Below are positions 10,321 to 19,029 of a stretch of 64,000 nucleotides of DNA, piece by piece (positions within the stretch are counted from its first letter, which is position 1; the number at the start of each line of letters is the position of its first letter). Made by a program: the position numbers and the translations under genes. Below the pieces are notes generated by a model. That model saw nothing but the letters and a program-made list of their open reading frames with translations, had not been told where the DNA came from and ran no database searches. The stretch is from Bradyrhizobium sp. LHD-71 (lineage in GTDB: Bacteria; Pseudomonadota; Alphaproteobacteria; Rhizobiales; Xanthobacteraceae): NCBI RefSeq assembly GCF_031157255.1, contig NZ_JAVIFX010000026.1, forward strand, positions 57,388 through 121,387, read 5' to 3'.

Positions 10321-11916
10321 ATGACACCAGCCAATGCAAGCTTTGAGTCGGCGCCGCCTCCGGTGGCGGCGCATGACAAGATTCTTATCATCGATTTCGG
10401 CAGCCAGGTAACGCAGCTGATTGCGCGGCGTGTGCGCGAGGAGGGCGTTTATTCCGAGATCGTGCCGTTCCAGAAGGCTGAAACCGCCTTCCGGGAGATG
10501 AAGCCGAAGGCGGTGATCCTGTCCGGAGGTCCCGAGTCGGTGCACGAGACCGGCTCGCCCCGGGCGCCGCAACTTATTTTCGAGGCCGGCGTGCCGGTGC
10601 TCGGCATCTGCTACGGACAGATGACCATGGCCGCGCAGCTCGGCGGCATGGTCGAAGGCGGGCATCACCGCGAATTCGGCCGGGCCGATCTTGAGGTCAA
10701 GGCGAAGAGCAAGCTGTTCGAGACCGATTGGAAGGTCGGCGAGCGGCATCAGGTCTGGATGAGCCACGGCGATCGCATCACCCAGATGCCGCCGGGTTTC
10801 GAGGTGGCCGGCGTCTCGCAGAACGCGCCGTTCGCGATCATCCAGGACGAAACCCGCAAATACTACGGGCTGATGTTCCATCCGGAGGTGGTGCACACGC
10901 CCGACGGCGCGAAGCTGATCCGCAATTTCGTCCGCAAGGTTGCAGGCCTGAAAGGCGACTGGACCATGCGCGCTTTCCGCGACGAGGCGATCGAGAAGAT
11001 CCGCGCGCAGGTCGGCAAGGCTAGGGTGATCTGCGGATTGTCGGGCGGGGTGGATTCTGCGGTCGCTGCGGTGCTGATCCACGAGGCGATCGGCGATCAG
11101 CTGACCTGCGTGTTTGTCGATCACGGCCTGCTGCGGCTCGCCGAAGCTGAGACGGTCGTGAACCTGTTCCGCAATCACTACAACATCCCGCTGGTTCACG
11201 TTGATGCGTCGAAGCAATTCTTGGGCGAGCTCGCCGGCGTCACCGACCCGGAGCAGAAGCGCAAGACCATCGGCAGGCTGTTCATCGACGTCTTCGAGGC
11301 GGAAGCGAAGAAGATCGGCGGCGCGGAGTTTCTCGCGCAGGGCACGCTCTATCCGGACGTGATCGAGAGCGTGTCGTTCACTGGCGGACCGTCAGTGACG
11401 ATCAAGTCGCATCACAATGTCGGCGGCTTGCCGGCCCGCATGAACATGAAGCTGGTCGAGCCCTTACGCGAACTGTTCAAGGACGAGGTGCGCGTGCTGG
11501 GCCGCGAGCTCGGCCTTCCCGACGCATTCGTCGGTCGCCATCCGTTTCCTGGACCGGGCCTTGCGATCCGCTGCCCCAGCGACATCACGCCGGAAAAGCT
11601 CGACATCCTGCGCAAGGCTGACGCGATCTACATCGAGGAGATTCGTCGCGCCGGCCTCTACGACACGATCTGGCAGGCGTTCGCCGTGCTACTGCCGGTG
11701 AAGACCGTCGGCGTGATGGGTGACGGCCGCACCTACGATTACGTCGTCGGCCTGCGCGCCGTGACATCGACCGACGGCATGACCGCAGACTTCTATCCTT
11801 TCGACATGAAGTTCTTAGGGACAACCGCCACCCGCATCATCAACGAAGTGAAAGGCGTCAACCGCGTCGTCTACGACGTGACAAGCAAGCCGCCGGGCAC
11901 GATCGAGTGGGAGTGA
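10321..11916 (+). CDS. guaA: GMP synthase (glutamine-hydrolysing)
   Basis: Cytosolic enzyme of 531 residues that aminates XMP to GMP using glutamine and ATP. The N-terminal class I glutamine amidotransferase domain starts [20 protein letters not shown] and has the catalytic cysteine at residue 97 in VLGICYGQ; its histidine lies in FHPEVVHT. The ATP-pyrophosphatase P-loop is [12 protein letters not shown] at about residues 241-252. The C-terminal dimerisation domain ends with the invariant KPPGTIEWE. The ATG at 10321 is preferred over the TTG three codons earlier. guaB, the preceding step, is on the same strand 5.7 kb upstream. Confidence 0.97.
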   Translation: MTPANASFESAPPPVAAHDKILIIDFGSQVTQLIARRVREEGVYSEIVPFQKAETAFREMKPKAVILSGGPESVHETGSPRAPQLIFEAGVPVLGICYGQMTMAAQLGGMVEGGHHREFGRADLEVKAKSKLFETDWKVGERHQVWMSHGDRITQMPPGFEVAGVSQNAPFAIIQDETRKYYGLMFHPEVVHTPDGAKLIRNFVRKVAGLKGDWTMRAFRDEAIEKIRAQVGKARVICGLSGGVDSAVAAVLIHEAIGDQLTCVFVDHGLLRLAEAETVVNLFRNHYNIPLVHVDASKQFLGELAGVTDPEQKRKTIGRLFIDVFEAEAKKIGGAEFLAQGTLYPDVIESVSFTGGPSVTIKSHHNVGGLPARMNMKLVEPLRELFKDEVRVLGRELGLPDAFVGRHPFPGPGLAIRCPSDITPEKLDILRKADAIYIEEIRRAGLYDTIWQAFAVLLPVKTVGVMGDGRTYDYVVGLRAVTSTDGMTADFYPFDMKFLGTTATRIINEVKGVNRVVYDVTSKPPGTIEWE

Positions 11917-12112
11917 CGGGGGAGTCGAAAAGGACGGGTATCGGATAGTAGAGGATAGAGGCGGCGATAGTCTTTGAAGGTCGCCGACACCCGATCAAGC
12001 AGATTGCTTGCTGCCACCTACCGTTCCGAGATCAACATCACGCCATACGCTGCAATAAATCGTAGAAGGCCGTCAGCCAAAACGCGGCCGAAGCAGCAGC
12101 TCGTCCGAGGGA
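11917..12112. other. Intergenic, nothing recognised
   Basis: The space after guaA. No hairpin with a T tract and no coding similarity was found here. It precedes the relic zone that starts near 12113. Confidence 0.3.
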
Positions 12113-12225
12113 TCACGCATTTCGCAGAGCCTCCGCCAGGAAATCCGTGAACACACGGGCCGCGCGTTTCGGCGTTCTTCCGAGGTATAGACGGCGCTCA
12201 GTTCGCGATGTCGCGCCCAACCTAC
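12113..12225 (-). pseudogene. Relic of a LysR-type regulator C-terminus
   Basis: On the minus strand one frame gives WARHRELSAVYT. After a one-base shift the next frame gives LYLGRTPKRAARVFTDFLAE and then ALRNA followed by a stop at 12113-12115. This resembles the last 30-40 residues of LysR regulators (typically LVYPxxRxxxxRVRxFxDFLxE). No further LysR sequence is found upstream, where the alpha/beta hydrolase pseudogene ends at 12228. The piece is both truncated and frameshifted. Confidence 0.5.
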
Positions 12226-12227
12226 GA

Positions 12228-13050
12228 TTACTTCAGGAAGTCGCGGATATTTTCGGCAATCTGTGTGGCATGCGTCTCTATTGCAAAGTGGCCAGTATCG
12301 AAGAAGCGGACCACGGCATGGGGAATGTCGCGCTTGAATGCCTCGGCGCCCGGCCGCAGGAAGAACGGATCGTTCTTGCCCCACACCGCTAAAAGCGGAG
12401 GTTTGTGGGTGCGGAAGTATTTCTGGAATGACGGATACAGCGCGACGTTGCTCTTATAGTCGCCCAAGAGGTCGAGTTGCACTTCATCCGCACCAGGACG
12501 GGCCAAATAAAAGTCGTCGAGGTTCGGACCATCCGGTGATACCACCGTCTTGTCAGGTACGCCGTGCGTGTATTGCCAGTGGGTCATCTCCGGCGTGAGG
12601 AAGGCGCGCAGCGCTTGTCGGTTCGCCTGTGACGGGTCCTGCCAGTAGGCCCGGATCGGAGTCCAGCCGTCACTGAGACCCTCCTCGTAGGCGTTGCCGT
12701 TCTGCGAAATGATGGCGGTTATCCGCTTGGGATGGCGGACAGCGAGCCGGAAACCCGTCGGCGCGCCGTAGTCGAAGACATACACCGCAAACCGGTCGAA
12801 GCCGATGACCTCGGTAAAGCGGTCGATCACGTCGGCGATGTTGTCGAATGTGTATTTGAACTTTTCCCGCGGCGGCATGTCGGATTGACCGAAACCAGGA
12901 AGGTCCGGAGCGACCATATGAAATCTGTCGGCGAGCAGCGCTCGGGAAGCCGTGCAGCAACAGCAGCTTCGGGCCATTGGTTGTTCCCGCTTGGCGATAA
13001 AAGACCTTGAGACCGTCAACATTGGCCCAGCGGTATCTGACGTCCGCCAT
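12228..13050 (-). pseudogene. Epoxide-hydrolase-like alpha/beta hydrolase with internal deletion and frameshift
   Basis: The first 37 codons, from the ATG at 13050, read MADVRYRWANVDGLKVFYRQ and then AGTTNGPKLLLLHGFPSA, ending in the oxyanion-hole HGFP motif. The rest is in another frame from about 12945 down to 12228: ALLADRFHMVAPDLPGFGQS, then the nucleophile elbow VFDYGAPTGF (Asp nucleophile), and a C-terminal catalytic His in DTGHFAIE. At the junction (about 12935-12948) some nine residues of the usual SHxFRDLIP stretch are missing and the frame shifts, which fits a deletion at a short repeat (GCGCTGCTCGCC serves both frames). Strong relatives are the epoxide-hydrolase-like hydrolases with QNGNAYEEGL. 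The product cannot be made whole. Confidence 0.8.
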
Positions 13051-13141
13051 GAAAACCTCCTCCGTCTATGACCTTCATTGCATCGAGACGATTGTTGTGA
13101 GAGGAGCGATGAGCCTTCGATTATGACCTGTGAGGCTCGTC

Positions 13142-13312
13142 TCAATTGCTGGTTACGGAGCGCATCACGTCGCGAGTAATGTCGACGATAGCCGAGGCAG
13201 CGGTGACGCTGGGTGCGTGATCGACGGCGTGCAGCGTTGTCTTCGCATTCATGCGCTCCGCCATGTAGCGCTGCGTCTCATGGACGATCATCCGGTCCTC
13301 TCCAGCAACTAG
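13142..13312 (-). pseudogene. Relic of an alpha/beta hydrolase C-terminus
   Basis: Minus-strand reading gives LVAGEDRMIVHETQRYMAER and then MNAKTTLHAVDHAPSVTAAS, ending AIVDITRDVMRSVTSN and a stop at 13142. This looks like the last 55 residues of small esterase-like alpha/beta hydrolases (usual pattern VxGEDRxIxPxxQRxMAERxxAxxxxxxxSHxxxxSxPxxVAxxI), with the catalytic His present in DHAPS. Just upstream, VLVHGAS (13305-13325 in another frame) resembles the oxyanion loop at the beginning of the same family, suggesting that the middle of the gene has been deleted. No start codon is available. Confidence 0.6.
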
Positions 13313-13354
13313 CGCCATGGACCAGCACCAAACGGCCGCCCCGCACCGCTTTCC

Positions 13355-14278
13355 TCAGCCCAACGTCCCCATCCACCGCGAGATGGACTGCCCAATCTCG
13401 TCCGGCGAGTCTTCCTGGACGTAATGGCGCCCCGCAACCGTCACCTCGGTCAGCGCTGGCAACCCGCGGATGAAGGCTAGATCCTCGTCGTTGGCGAGGA
13501 TTGCGCCGGGCTCTGCCCTGAAGAACAGCTTGGGCACCGGGCTCGTCGACAGCCAGTCCGCAGAGGCGGACACGATCGCCGCCACGTCGGGCGGCTCACC
13601 ATCGACGGGAATCTGCCGGGGCCACGTCAGCGTCGGCCGTCGTCCCTCGCCGGACTCGGCGAACGGCCGTCGGTAGTGCGCCATCTCCTCGGCGGAGAGG
13701 GTGCGCAGGATCGCCCCCGGCAAGATGCGCTCGATGAAGAAGTTGTCCCGCAGGACCATCTCCTCGCCAGCCTCCGAACGCAGCGCCTGCAAGGCTGAAC
13801 GCATGTTTATCTTGTCCCAGTGGTCCCAGCCCTGCGGCCGCACGATCGCCTCCATGAACGCGATGCCCTTCACGGCCTCGCGGTGACGGTTGGCCCAGTC
13901 GAAGCCGAGGGCCGAACCCCAGTCGTGGATGACCAAGGTGACCCGCTCGCGCACATCCAGGGCCTCGAGCAGAGCGTCGAGGTAGCGACGGTGCTCGACG
14001 AAGCGATACGAGCCGGGGCCACTGTCAGGCAGCTTGTCGGAGTCGCCCATGCCGATCAGGTCGGGGGCGATGCAGCGGCCTCGCGGCTGCAGGTGCGGCA
14101 ACACGTTGCGCCAGAGGTACGACGAAGTGGGATTGCCATGCAGCAGCACGACGGGGTCACCCTCTCCCACCTCCACGTATGCCATCTCGCGGTCGAGCAC
14201 CTGCCGTCGCTTCTTTTTGTACGGAAATGCCGCAGAGATTTTGTTAGCGGCGCTGCCGAGCTCTGTTGAAGGCTTCAT
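13355..14278 (-). CDS. dhaA: Haloalkane dehalogenase (HLD-II subfamily, LinB/DhaA-like)
   Basis: Alpha/beta hydrolase of 307 residues that should cleave carbon-halogen bonds by hydrolysis. All the catalytic positions of subfamily II are visible: halide-binding Asn49 in HGNPTSSYLWR, nucleophile Asp119 and halide-binding Trp120 in IHDWGSALGFDWA, catalytic acid Glu143 in FMEAIVRP, and base His285 in AGRHYVQEDSPDEIG. The length is close to the family's 290-300 residues, and the cap domain between residues 145 and 230 looks whole. The gene is intact while most of its neighbours are decayed. It is divergent from the CGNR regulator gene, with about 150 bases between them. Whether the natural substrate is a halogenated pollutant cannot be read from sequence. 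Confidence 0.88.
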   Translation of the reverse strand: MKPSTELGSAANKISAAFPYKKKRRQVLDREMAYVEVGEGDPVVLLHGNPTSSYLWRNVLPHLQPRGRCIAPDLIGMGDSDKLPDSGPGSYRFVEHRRYLDALLEALDVRERVTLVIHDWGSALGFDWANRHREAVKGIAFMEAIVRPQGWDHWDKINMRSALQALRSEAGEEMVLRDNFFIERILPGAILRTLSAEEMAHYRRPFAESGEGRRPTLTWPRQIPVDGEPPDVAAIVSASADWLSTSPVPKLFFRAEPGAILANDEDLAFIRGLPALTEVTVAGRHYVQEDSPDEIGQSISRWMGTLG

Positions 14279-14430
14279 AGGGCCGACTCCTTTGCGATTG
14301 AAGGTTCGTCTCGAGATCCGCTCCAGCCATAACCAGCTTAAATTACTCTAACAGGTTACTTCGGTGAGGTATAACTTGTCAATTGTCATTTAAGCGGTTA
14401 TGCGATTGGCCTGCTTCGACGGGGTCATCC

Positions 14431-15054
14431 GTGCAAGACAGACCGCCTGCAATGTTTCTCGCCGACTCGCTCGGCCTCGATTTTCTGAATTCCATCGCGA
14501 CGCCGGCCGATGCACCTGTGGACTGGCTCGACAGTGGCGACGGTCTCTTGAAGTGGCTGGCTCAAGCCAAGCTTGTGCCAGCGGATGCATTGGATGAGCT
14601 GAAGGCTCAGGCGATGCCAGCTGCACTGGACAAGGTCGCAGGCCAGGCTCGAGATCTACGCGAGTGGTTCAGAGGCTTCGTACATAAGCATATGGGCCAG
14701 CCGCTTCCGCCCAAGGCGCTGAACGAACTGGGACCTCTGAACAAGCTCTTGGAGCGTGACGAGGCGTTCGGCCGGATATCAAGGTATCGCCATGATGGCG
14801 GTGATCGCCTCGAGCTGCAAATGGTGCGGCGCTGGCGATCTCCTGAGTCCCTGCTGCTACCGATCGGCGAAGCGTTGGCGAAGTTTGTGTGTGAAGAAAA
14901 CTTCGCCGACATCAAAGTATGCGAGGGACATCGCTGCACCCTGGTGTTCGCCGACCATACGCGGAGGCGGGCGAGAAGATGGTGCAGCATGGCGATCTGC
15001 GGCAATCGCGCCAAACAGGCTGCGCACCGCAGGCGCCTGAAAAAGGAACGCTGA
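14431..15054 (+). CDS. ABATE / CGNR zinc-finger transcriptional regulator
   Basis: Protein of 207 residues. The N-terminal part (MQDRPPAMFLADSLGLDFLN onwards) is the ABATE-like domain found in stress-response regulators. The C-terminal 50 residues form the CGNR zinc finger: CEGHRCTLVFAD, then RRWCSMAICGNRAKQAAHRR, giving the four cysteine ligands C-x4-C and C-x4-C and the CGNR motif. A GTG at 14431 is chosen because ACGGGG precedes it and relatives begin MQDRPPAP; upstream codons from 14383 have no support. It diverges from the haloalkane dehalogenase gene and might control it (inference from position only). Confidence 0.85.
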   Translation: MQDRPPAMFLADSLGLDFLNSIATPADAPVDWLDSGDGLLKWLAQAKLVPADALDELKAQAMPAALDKVAGQARDLREWFRGFVHKHMGQPLPPKALNELGPLNKLLERDEAFGRISRYRHDGGDRLELQMVRRWRSPESLLLPIGEALAKFVCEENFADIKVCEGHRCTLVFADHTRRRARRWCSMAICGNRAKQAAHRRRLKKER

Positions 15055-15076
15055 CAGGTTGTCTAACTCTGGATAG

Positions 15077-15277
15077 CTAGATCAACTTCAGCTCTTCAAG
15101 CTCGCACTCCCGTCCTTGCCCATAATGATGTGATCGTGCACCAATGCCGGGCGACTTCGCCACGTCGACGATCGCCTGCGTCATCTGGATGTCGGCATGC
15201 GAGGAGGCGGGTCGCCGGAGGAGCCGTCGTGCACCTGTGCGACGAACGAGATGATGCTGGACATCGGAGGCTAGCAC
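15077..15277 (-). pseudogene. radC: Relic of radC (JAB/MPN-domain protein) C-terminus
   Basis: Minus-strand reading in three frames restores the end of RadC: SSGDPPP (for HNHPSGDPxPS), then ADIQMTQAIVDVAKSPGI, then after a one-base shift VHDHIIMGKDGSASLKS, and after another shift EELKLI. RadC proteins end SRADIxMTxxIVxAGKxLGIxVHDHIIxGxDGxxSLRxxGLI. At least two frameshifts and the loss of everything upstream make it a dead remnant of about 200 bases. Confidence 0.75.
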
Positions 15278-15315
15278 TCATGCTACTCTGAAGCCAGGTG
15301 CGGAGATTTCGTAGC

Positions 15316-15845
15316 ATGGCGACGTTCGTATTTGGAATGAACCAGTCCCTGGACGGCTATGTCGACCATTCGGAGATGCGGACAGGACCCGCGCTTTTTC
15401 GGCACTGGATAGAGCACGTGCGCGATCTGACCGGTAGTGTGTACGGTCGCCGCATGTACGAGGTCATGCGTTATTGGGACGAAGACGATCCGGAGTGGAG
15501 CGACGAGCAACGCGAGTTCGCAGCCGCGTGGCGGCGGCAACCGAAATGGGTTGTCTCGCGTTCGTTGAAGTCGGTCGGCCCCAACGCCACGCTTGTCGGG
15601 GATGATGTCGGGGCGGTGGTGCGTGACCTGAAGTCTCGGCTTGATGGGGAGATCGCTGTTTCCGGACCGAGCTGGCACAAAGCCTGACTGACCTTGGACT
15701 TATTGACGAGTATCGGCTCTACTTTCATCCCGTCGTGCTTGGTCATGGCAAGCCATTCTTTGCCGGCCCTCGGCCGCCGCTCCGCCTTGTGGCCAGCGAT
15801 CTGATTGATGAGGACGTGATCAGGTTGACATACGTTCCTGCATGA
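15316..15845 (+). pseudogene. RibD-C / dihydrofolate-reductase-like protein, broken by a one-base frameshift
   Basis: The first part, from the ATG at 15316, reads MATFVFGMNQSLDGYVDHSE and continues to GEIAVSGP near 15668, where the frame then ends in SWHKA and a stop at 15687. In the next frame the protein goes on as ELAQSLTDLGLIDEYRLYFH, PVVLGHGKPFFAG and ends LTYVPA with a stop at 15843. GPELAxxLxxxGLIDEYxLxxxPVVLGxGxPxF is the strongly conserved end of the RibD-C/YyaP family. One missing G in the run at about 15668-15671 explains the break. All other parts look intact, so either a very recent mutation or a sequencing error could be responsible. The restored product would have about 176 residues, normal for the family. 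Confidence 0.8.
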
Positions 15846-15887
15846 TCGCGCGACAGGCGGCACGAACTGCGCCGACGCGAGCAGGCT

Positions 15888-16397
15888 CTAAATTTTTCGG
15901 CTGTCGTAAGCCCAATGCAAAAGGGCTTGGCGCTGGCGTGGCCGGCAGGTCGGGTCGCCCGGTTCACAATGCTTTCTGATCTGTGAAACGTGTCGGCTGA
16001 TCGCCTTCCAGCGGCCGATCTGGCGCGCGTCCTCGTCAGGCAGGCGCCGGCCCATGTAGTAGCGGCAGTACCATTGGAACCAGCCGCGCGGATCGTCTGG
16101 GTGAATCCAGCCCTTTCGCCGCCATTCCGACAACGGTTGACTGGCATCCACGCCGAAGTAATTCAAGGAGCAGTCGCGGTCCGAAGGCGATAGTTTCGCG
16201 CGCGCGAACCAACTCGCTGGAAACTCGCTACGGCAGTCGGTCAGGTATTTGCCGCAGAACACGCCGAGTTGAAGCATCTGTTTGGGCGTCAAATCGGGCC
16301 GGAATTGCGGGTCGAAACCACGGCCCGTCGCCGCAGACAATGTGTAGCGATAACCTTTCTGCATCTTGTCGTTGACGATGACAGTGCGCCGGCGCAT
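15888..16397 (-). CDS. Conserved hypothetical protein
   Basis: Soluble protein of 169 residues beginning MRRRTVIVNDKMQKGYRYTL. It contains LTPKQMLQLGVFCGKYLTDC, LNYFGVDASQPLSEWRRKGW, DPRGWFQWYCRYYMGRR and the ending CRPRQRQALLHWAYDSRKI. It is rich in Trp, Tyr, Cys and Arg. I recall near-identical motifs in uncharacterised proteins of many bacteria and some eukaryotes, but no function. The predicted character (aromatic, basic, no signal peptide, no membrane segment) would fit a nucleic-acid-associated or metal-binding protein, which is only a guess. AGGAGG lies 6 bases before the start ATG. Confidence 0.8.
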   Translation of the reverse strand: MRRRTVIVNDKMQKGYRYTLSAATGRGFDPQFRPDLTPKQMLQLGVFCGKYLTDCRSEFPASWFARAKLSPSDRDCSLNYFGVDASQPLSEWRRKGWIHPDDPRGWFQWYCRYYMGRRLPDEDARQIGRWKAISRHVSQIRKHCEPGDPTCRPRQRQALLHWAYDSRKI

Positions 16398-16661
16398 CCC
16401 GACCTCCTGTTAGTTCAACAGCCAACAGAACCGAAGCGAACGCCACCCAGGCGGCGTAGTCACGACGCCGAAGATAGTCAACGCGTCGATCCGAAGATTC
16501 AGCATCAATTTGATGAAGCCGGTACCGAAGAACGCAAATGAGAACATTATTGAGTTGGAACAGAAAACGGATCAACGGCACCTCGGTGCATCTCGGCCGT
16601 TGCAAATGTTGCCAGCATTCTTGCCTGGAAATAGGATACTGAGTACCCCATCCTGGAGAGG

Positions 16662-17615
16662 ATGAGCATCATGCGACTGGTCGGAGACATTGGCGGCACC
16701 AACGCAAGGTTCGGAATTGCGGAGCCTGGTAATCAGCCGTCCAATGTACGCAAGCTGGCTATCGCGCAGTATCCCGGCCTTGTCGAGGCAGTGCAGGATT
16801 ATCTGTCTGGTGTCCCAATGCTGGACGAGGCGGTGCTTGCCGTGGCGGGACCCATTGTGGGCGATGAGGTTGCGTTCAGCAACAGCGCCTGGCGATTTTC
16901 GATTGAAGATGTGCGCATCCGGCTCGGATTGCGCAGGCTGGTCATCATCAATGATCTCGTTGCGCACGCGTTATCCGTCGCGTCACTGTCGCCCGATGAG
17001 ATCGGCGCGCTAAAGTCGGGAACCCGCGATCCAAGACAGCCTGTGCTCGTGATCGGTCCCGGAACCGGCTTGGGCGTTGCCTTTCTTCTGAACAATGCCG
17101 GTACACTTGTCGGCGTTCCGAGCGAGGCCGGACACGCCACGTTTGCCCCGACAGATCGTGTTCAGACGGAAATCCTAGCGCGTCTCCAGGGCCAACACGG
17201 GCATGTGCCAGTTGAGCGATTGCTGTCCGGACCAGGATTGCTGGTGATTGCGAGAACCTTGGCCGAAATAAACGGCCAGAACATCGACGTGCGCGATCCA
17301 AGAGACGTTTCGGCGCGCGCAGCAACGGGTGAATGCGCCATCTGCCGCGAGACGATGAAGATCTTTTCATCCATTCTCGGTTCGACCGCTGGGAATCTTG
17401 CTCTGACCCTTTTGACCAGGGGCGGAGTGTTCATCACCGGCGGACTCTGCCGCGGGCTACGGCCGCTGTTGGACAGAGACAAGCTCACCCACGCATTCAT
17501 CGCGAAGGGGCCTCTCCGATCACATCTGGAGGACATCCCGATCGACCAGATTCTGCGTCCTCACGCAGCTCTGTCAGGCGCCGCGAAGTATGTGAAACCG
17601 AGCGGCGGCTCTTGA
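16662..17615 (+). CDS. glk: Glucokinase
   Basis: Cytosolic ATP-dependent kinase of 317 residues that phosphorylates glucose at position 6, of the proteobacterial Glk family. The N-terminal phosphate-binding loop is LVGDIGGTNARFGIAE. The sugar-binding region shows LVIINDLVAHALSVA with the catalytic Asp in IINDL. The adenosine-binding stretch is VLVIGPGTGLGVAFLL, followed by SEAGHATFAP with the sugar-contacting Glu and His, typical for the family. The start ATG follows GGAGAGG. No other sugar gene is adjacent. Confidence 0.92.
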   Translation: MSIMRLVGDIGGTNARFGIAEPGNQPSNVRKLAIAQYPGLVEAVQDYLSGVPMLDEAVLAVAGPIVGDEVAFSNSAWRFSIEDVRIRLGLRRLVIINDLVAHALSVASLSPDEIGALKSGTRDPRQPVLVIGPGTGLGVAFLLNNAGTLVGVPSEAGHATFAPTDRVQTEILARLQGQHGHVPVERLLSGPGLLVIARTLAEINGQNIDVRDPRDVSARAATGECAICRETMKIFSSILGSTAGNLALTLLTRGGVFITGGLCRGLRPLLDRDKLTHAFIAKGPLRSHLEDIPIDQILRPHAALSGAAKYVKPSGGS

Positions 17616-17729
17616 GCCGGAATTGGTGTTGTCGCTGGAGCGACCTCTCACGCTCAATGTGCGGAAGAGCGAAGGCGACCGCTGACGCGACGGCCCCATA
17701 TCGGCCCACGTCCGAGCCGCCCGCGTGTC

Positions 17730-18929
17730 CTACCTGATCAAGATGCTAGACGATGCAGGCAAATATCGCCTGGCGAGGCCATGCGGTTGCGGTTCACGGG
17801 CGTTCTCTTGGAGGCGTGTGGCCATGCGGTTGAAATGGTTACGGCCAGGCACCTCGACAAAGCGATACGAGGCGGCCGAGAGCAGCAGAACGACTGCGAG
17901 GAACACGAATGGCAGCATACCCGGAGGCCACGACTGGAACATGCCGAGTTGTTGCGGCGGAGCCGACACCTCCCGGATCCCGGTGAGCCAGGCCAGGTAG
18001 ACTATCATCACCAGCACGAGCTTGTGCGTGATGTAGATGGAGTACGAGTAGCGCGCGACCGTACGGAACGGCGCGAGTTTGAGGAGCCGTGAAAGGACAC
18101 CCTGTTCGCGCGCAAATATCAGGATCACGACAGCGAAGACAACCGGCGCCGCAAGACTACCAGCCGAGACGGCATCCGGATTGCGGCCAGCACTGACGAC
18201 GAGCAACACCACGGCCGTGAGGCTGACGATCTCGGCAATCGTCGCGAATTTGAGCTGCGCGGCGCGACAGCGTTCGTGCACGTGATAGGCAACGCCGCCG
18301 GCGAAGAAACCTGCAACGCAGCGAAGAAATCCATAATCAAAGGTCGAATTCATGTAGGTGGGTGCGCGCCACATGATGACGGCAAGGGCGAGGGCCGACA
18401 GCCCGATCGATACGATCACCAGCCGCCGCTGTCCGCACAAGACCACGCAGGCGAACAGGAGATAGGTGTAGAATTCTGCACCGATACTCCAGGCTGGTCC
18501 ATTCCATGTCGCCGTGCCCTGCAGACCCATGGCATTGAGCAGAACCACTTGCAGCAGCAATCCAGGGATCGAGTATTCGCCCTGACCCGACGAGATACTG
18601 AGAGTGTTCGGATGCGGCAACGCGCCGATTGCTGCAACAACGGCCACAAATCCAGCCAGCGTAGCGAGGTGCGCGGGCCACACTCGGCCAAGGCGTCGAA
18701 TCACGAAGATCCATGCCTCGGTATCGCTGTCGATGCGGTCACGATAGGCGTGGAAGATGACGAAGCCGCTCAACACAAAAAAGAAATCGACGAACAGGTA
18801 CGAGTTATGAAGAAACCGGACGTCCTGGAGATCGTTCGGCAGCGAGTAGACATAATGATAGAACGCGACCAGCAGGGCGCACACGCCCCTCCACGCGTCC
18901 AAACTTTCAAAACGATCCGATTGAGTCAC
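17730..18929 (-). CDS. Acyltransferase family 3 membrane protein (OafA/YrhL type)
   Basis: Integral membrane O-acyltransferase of 399 residues from the GTG at 18929 (435 if read from 19037). It opens with the family's first motif RFESLDAWRGVCALLVAFYH, containing the catalytic His of the RGxAxxxVxxxH pattern. FFVLSGFVIFHAYRDRI and RRLGRVWPAHL carry the conserved SGF and R-x10-H like elements. About ten hydrophobic helices run to YRFVEVPGR near the C-terminus. Such enzymes acetylate or succinylate glycans, lipids or antibiotics at the inner membrane. No glycan gene is adjacent, so the acceptor is unknown. Confidence 0.85.
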   Translation of the reverse strand: MTQSDRFESLDAWRGVCALLVAFYHYVYSLPNDLQDVRFLHNSYLFVDFFFVLSGFVIFHAYRDRIDSDTEAWIFVIRRLGRVWPAHLATLAGFVAVVAAIGALPHPNTLSISSGQGEYSIPGLLLQVVLLNAMGLQGTATWNGPAWSIGAEFYTYLLFACVVLCGQRRLVIVSIGLSALALAVIMWRAPTYMNSTFDYGFLRCVAGFFAGGVAYHVHERCRAAQLKFATIAEIVSLTAVVLLVVSAGRNPDAVSAGSLAAPVVFAVVILIFAREQGVLSRLLKLAPFRTVARYSYSIYITHKLVLVMIVYLAWLTGIREVSAPPQQLGMFQSWPPGMLPFVFLAVVLLLSAASYRFVEVPGRNHFNRMATRLQENAREPQPHGLARRYLPASSSILIR

Positions 18930-19029
18930 TAGCCGGCGGCCCCTGGTGCGCCAACGCAGATCGCACGATACCGTTCCGCGCCAGATCATGACATTGTTGC
19001 GGCATAGATCTGGCAACATTGTCTCGATG

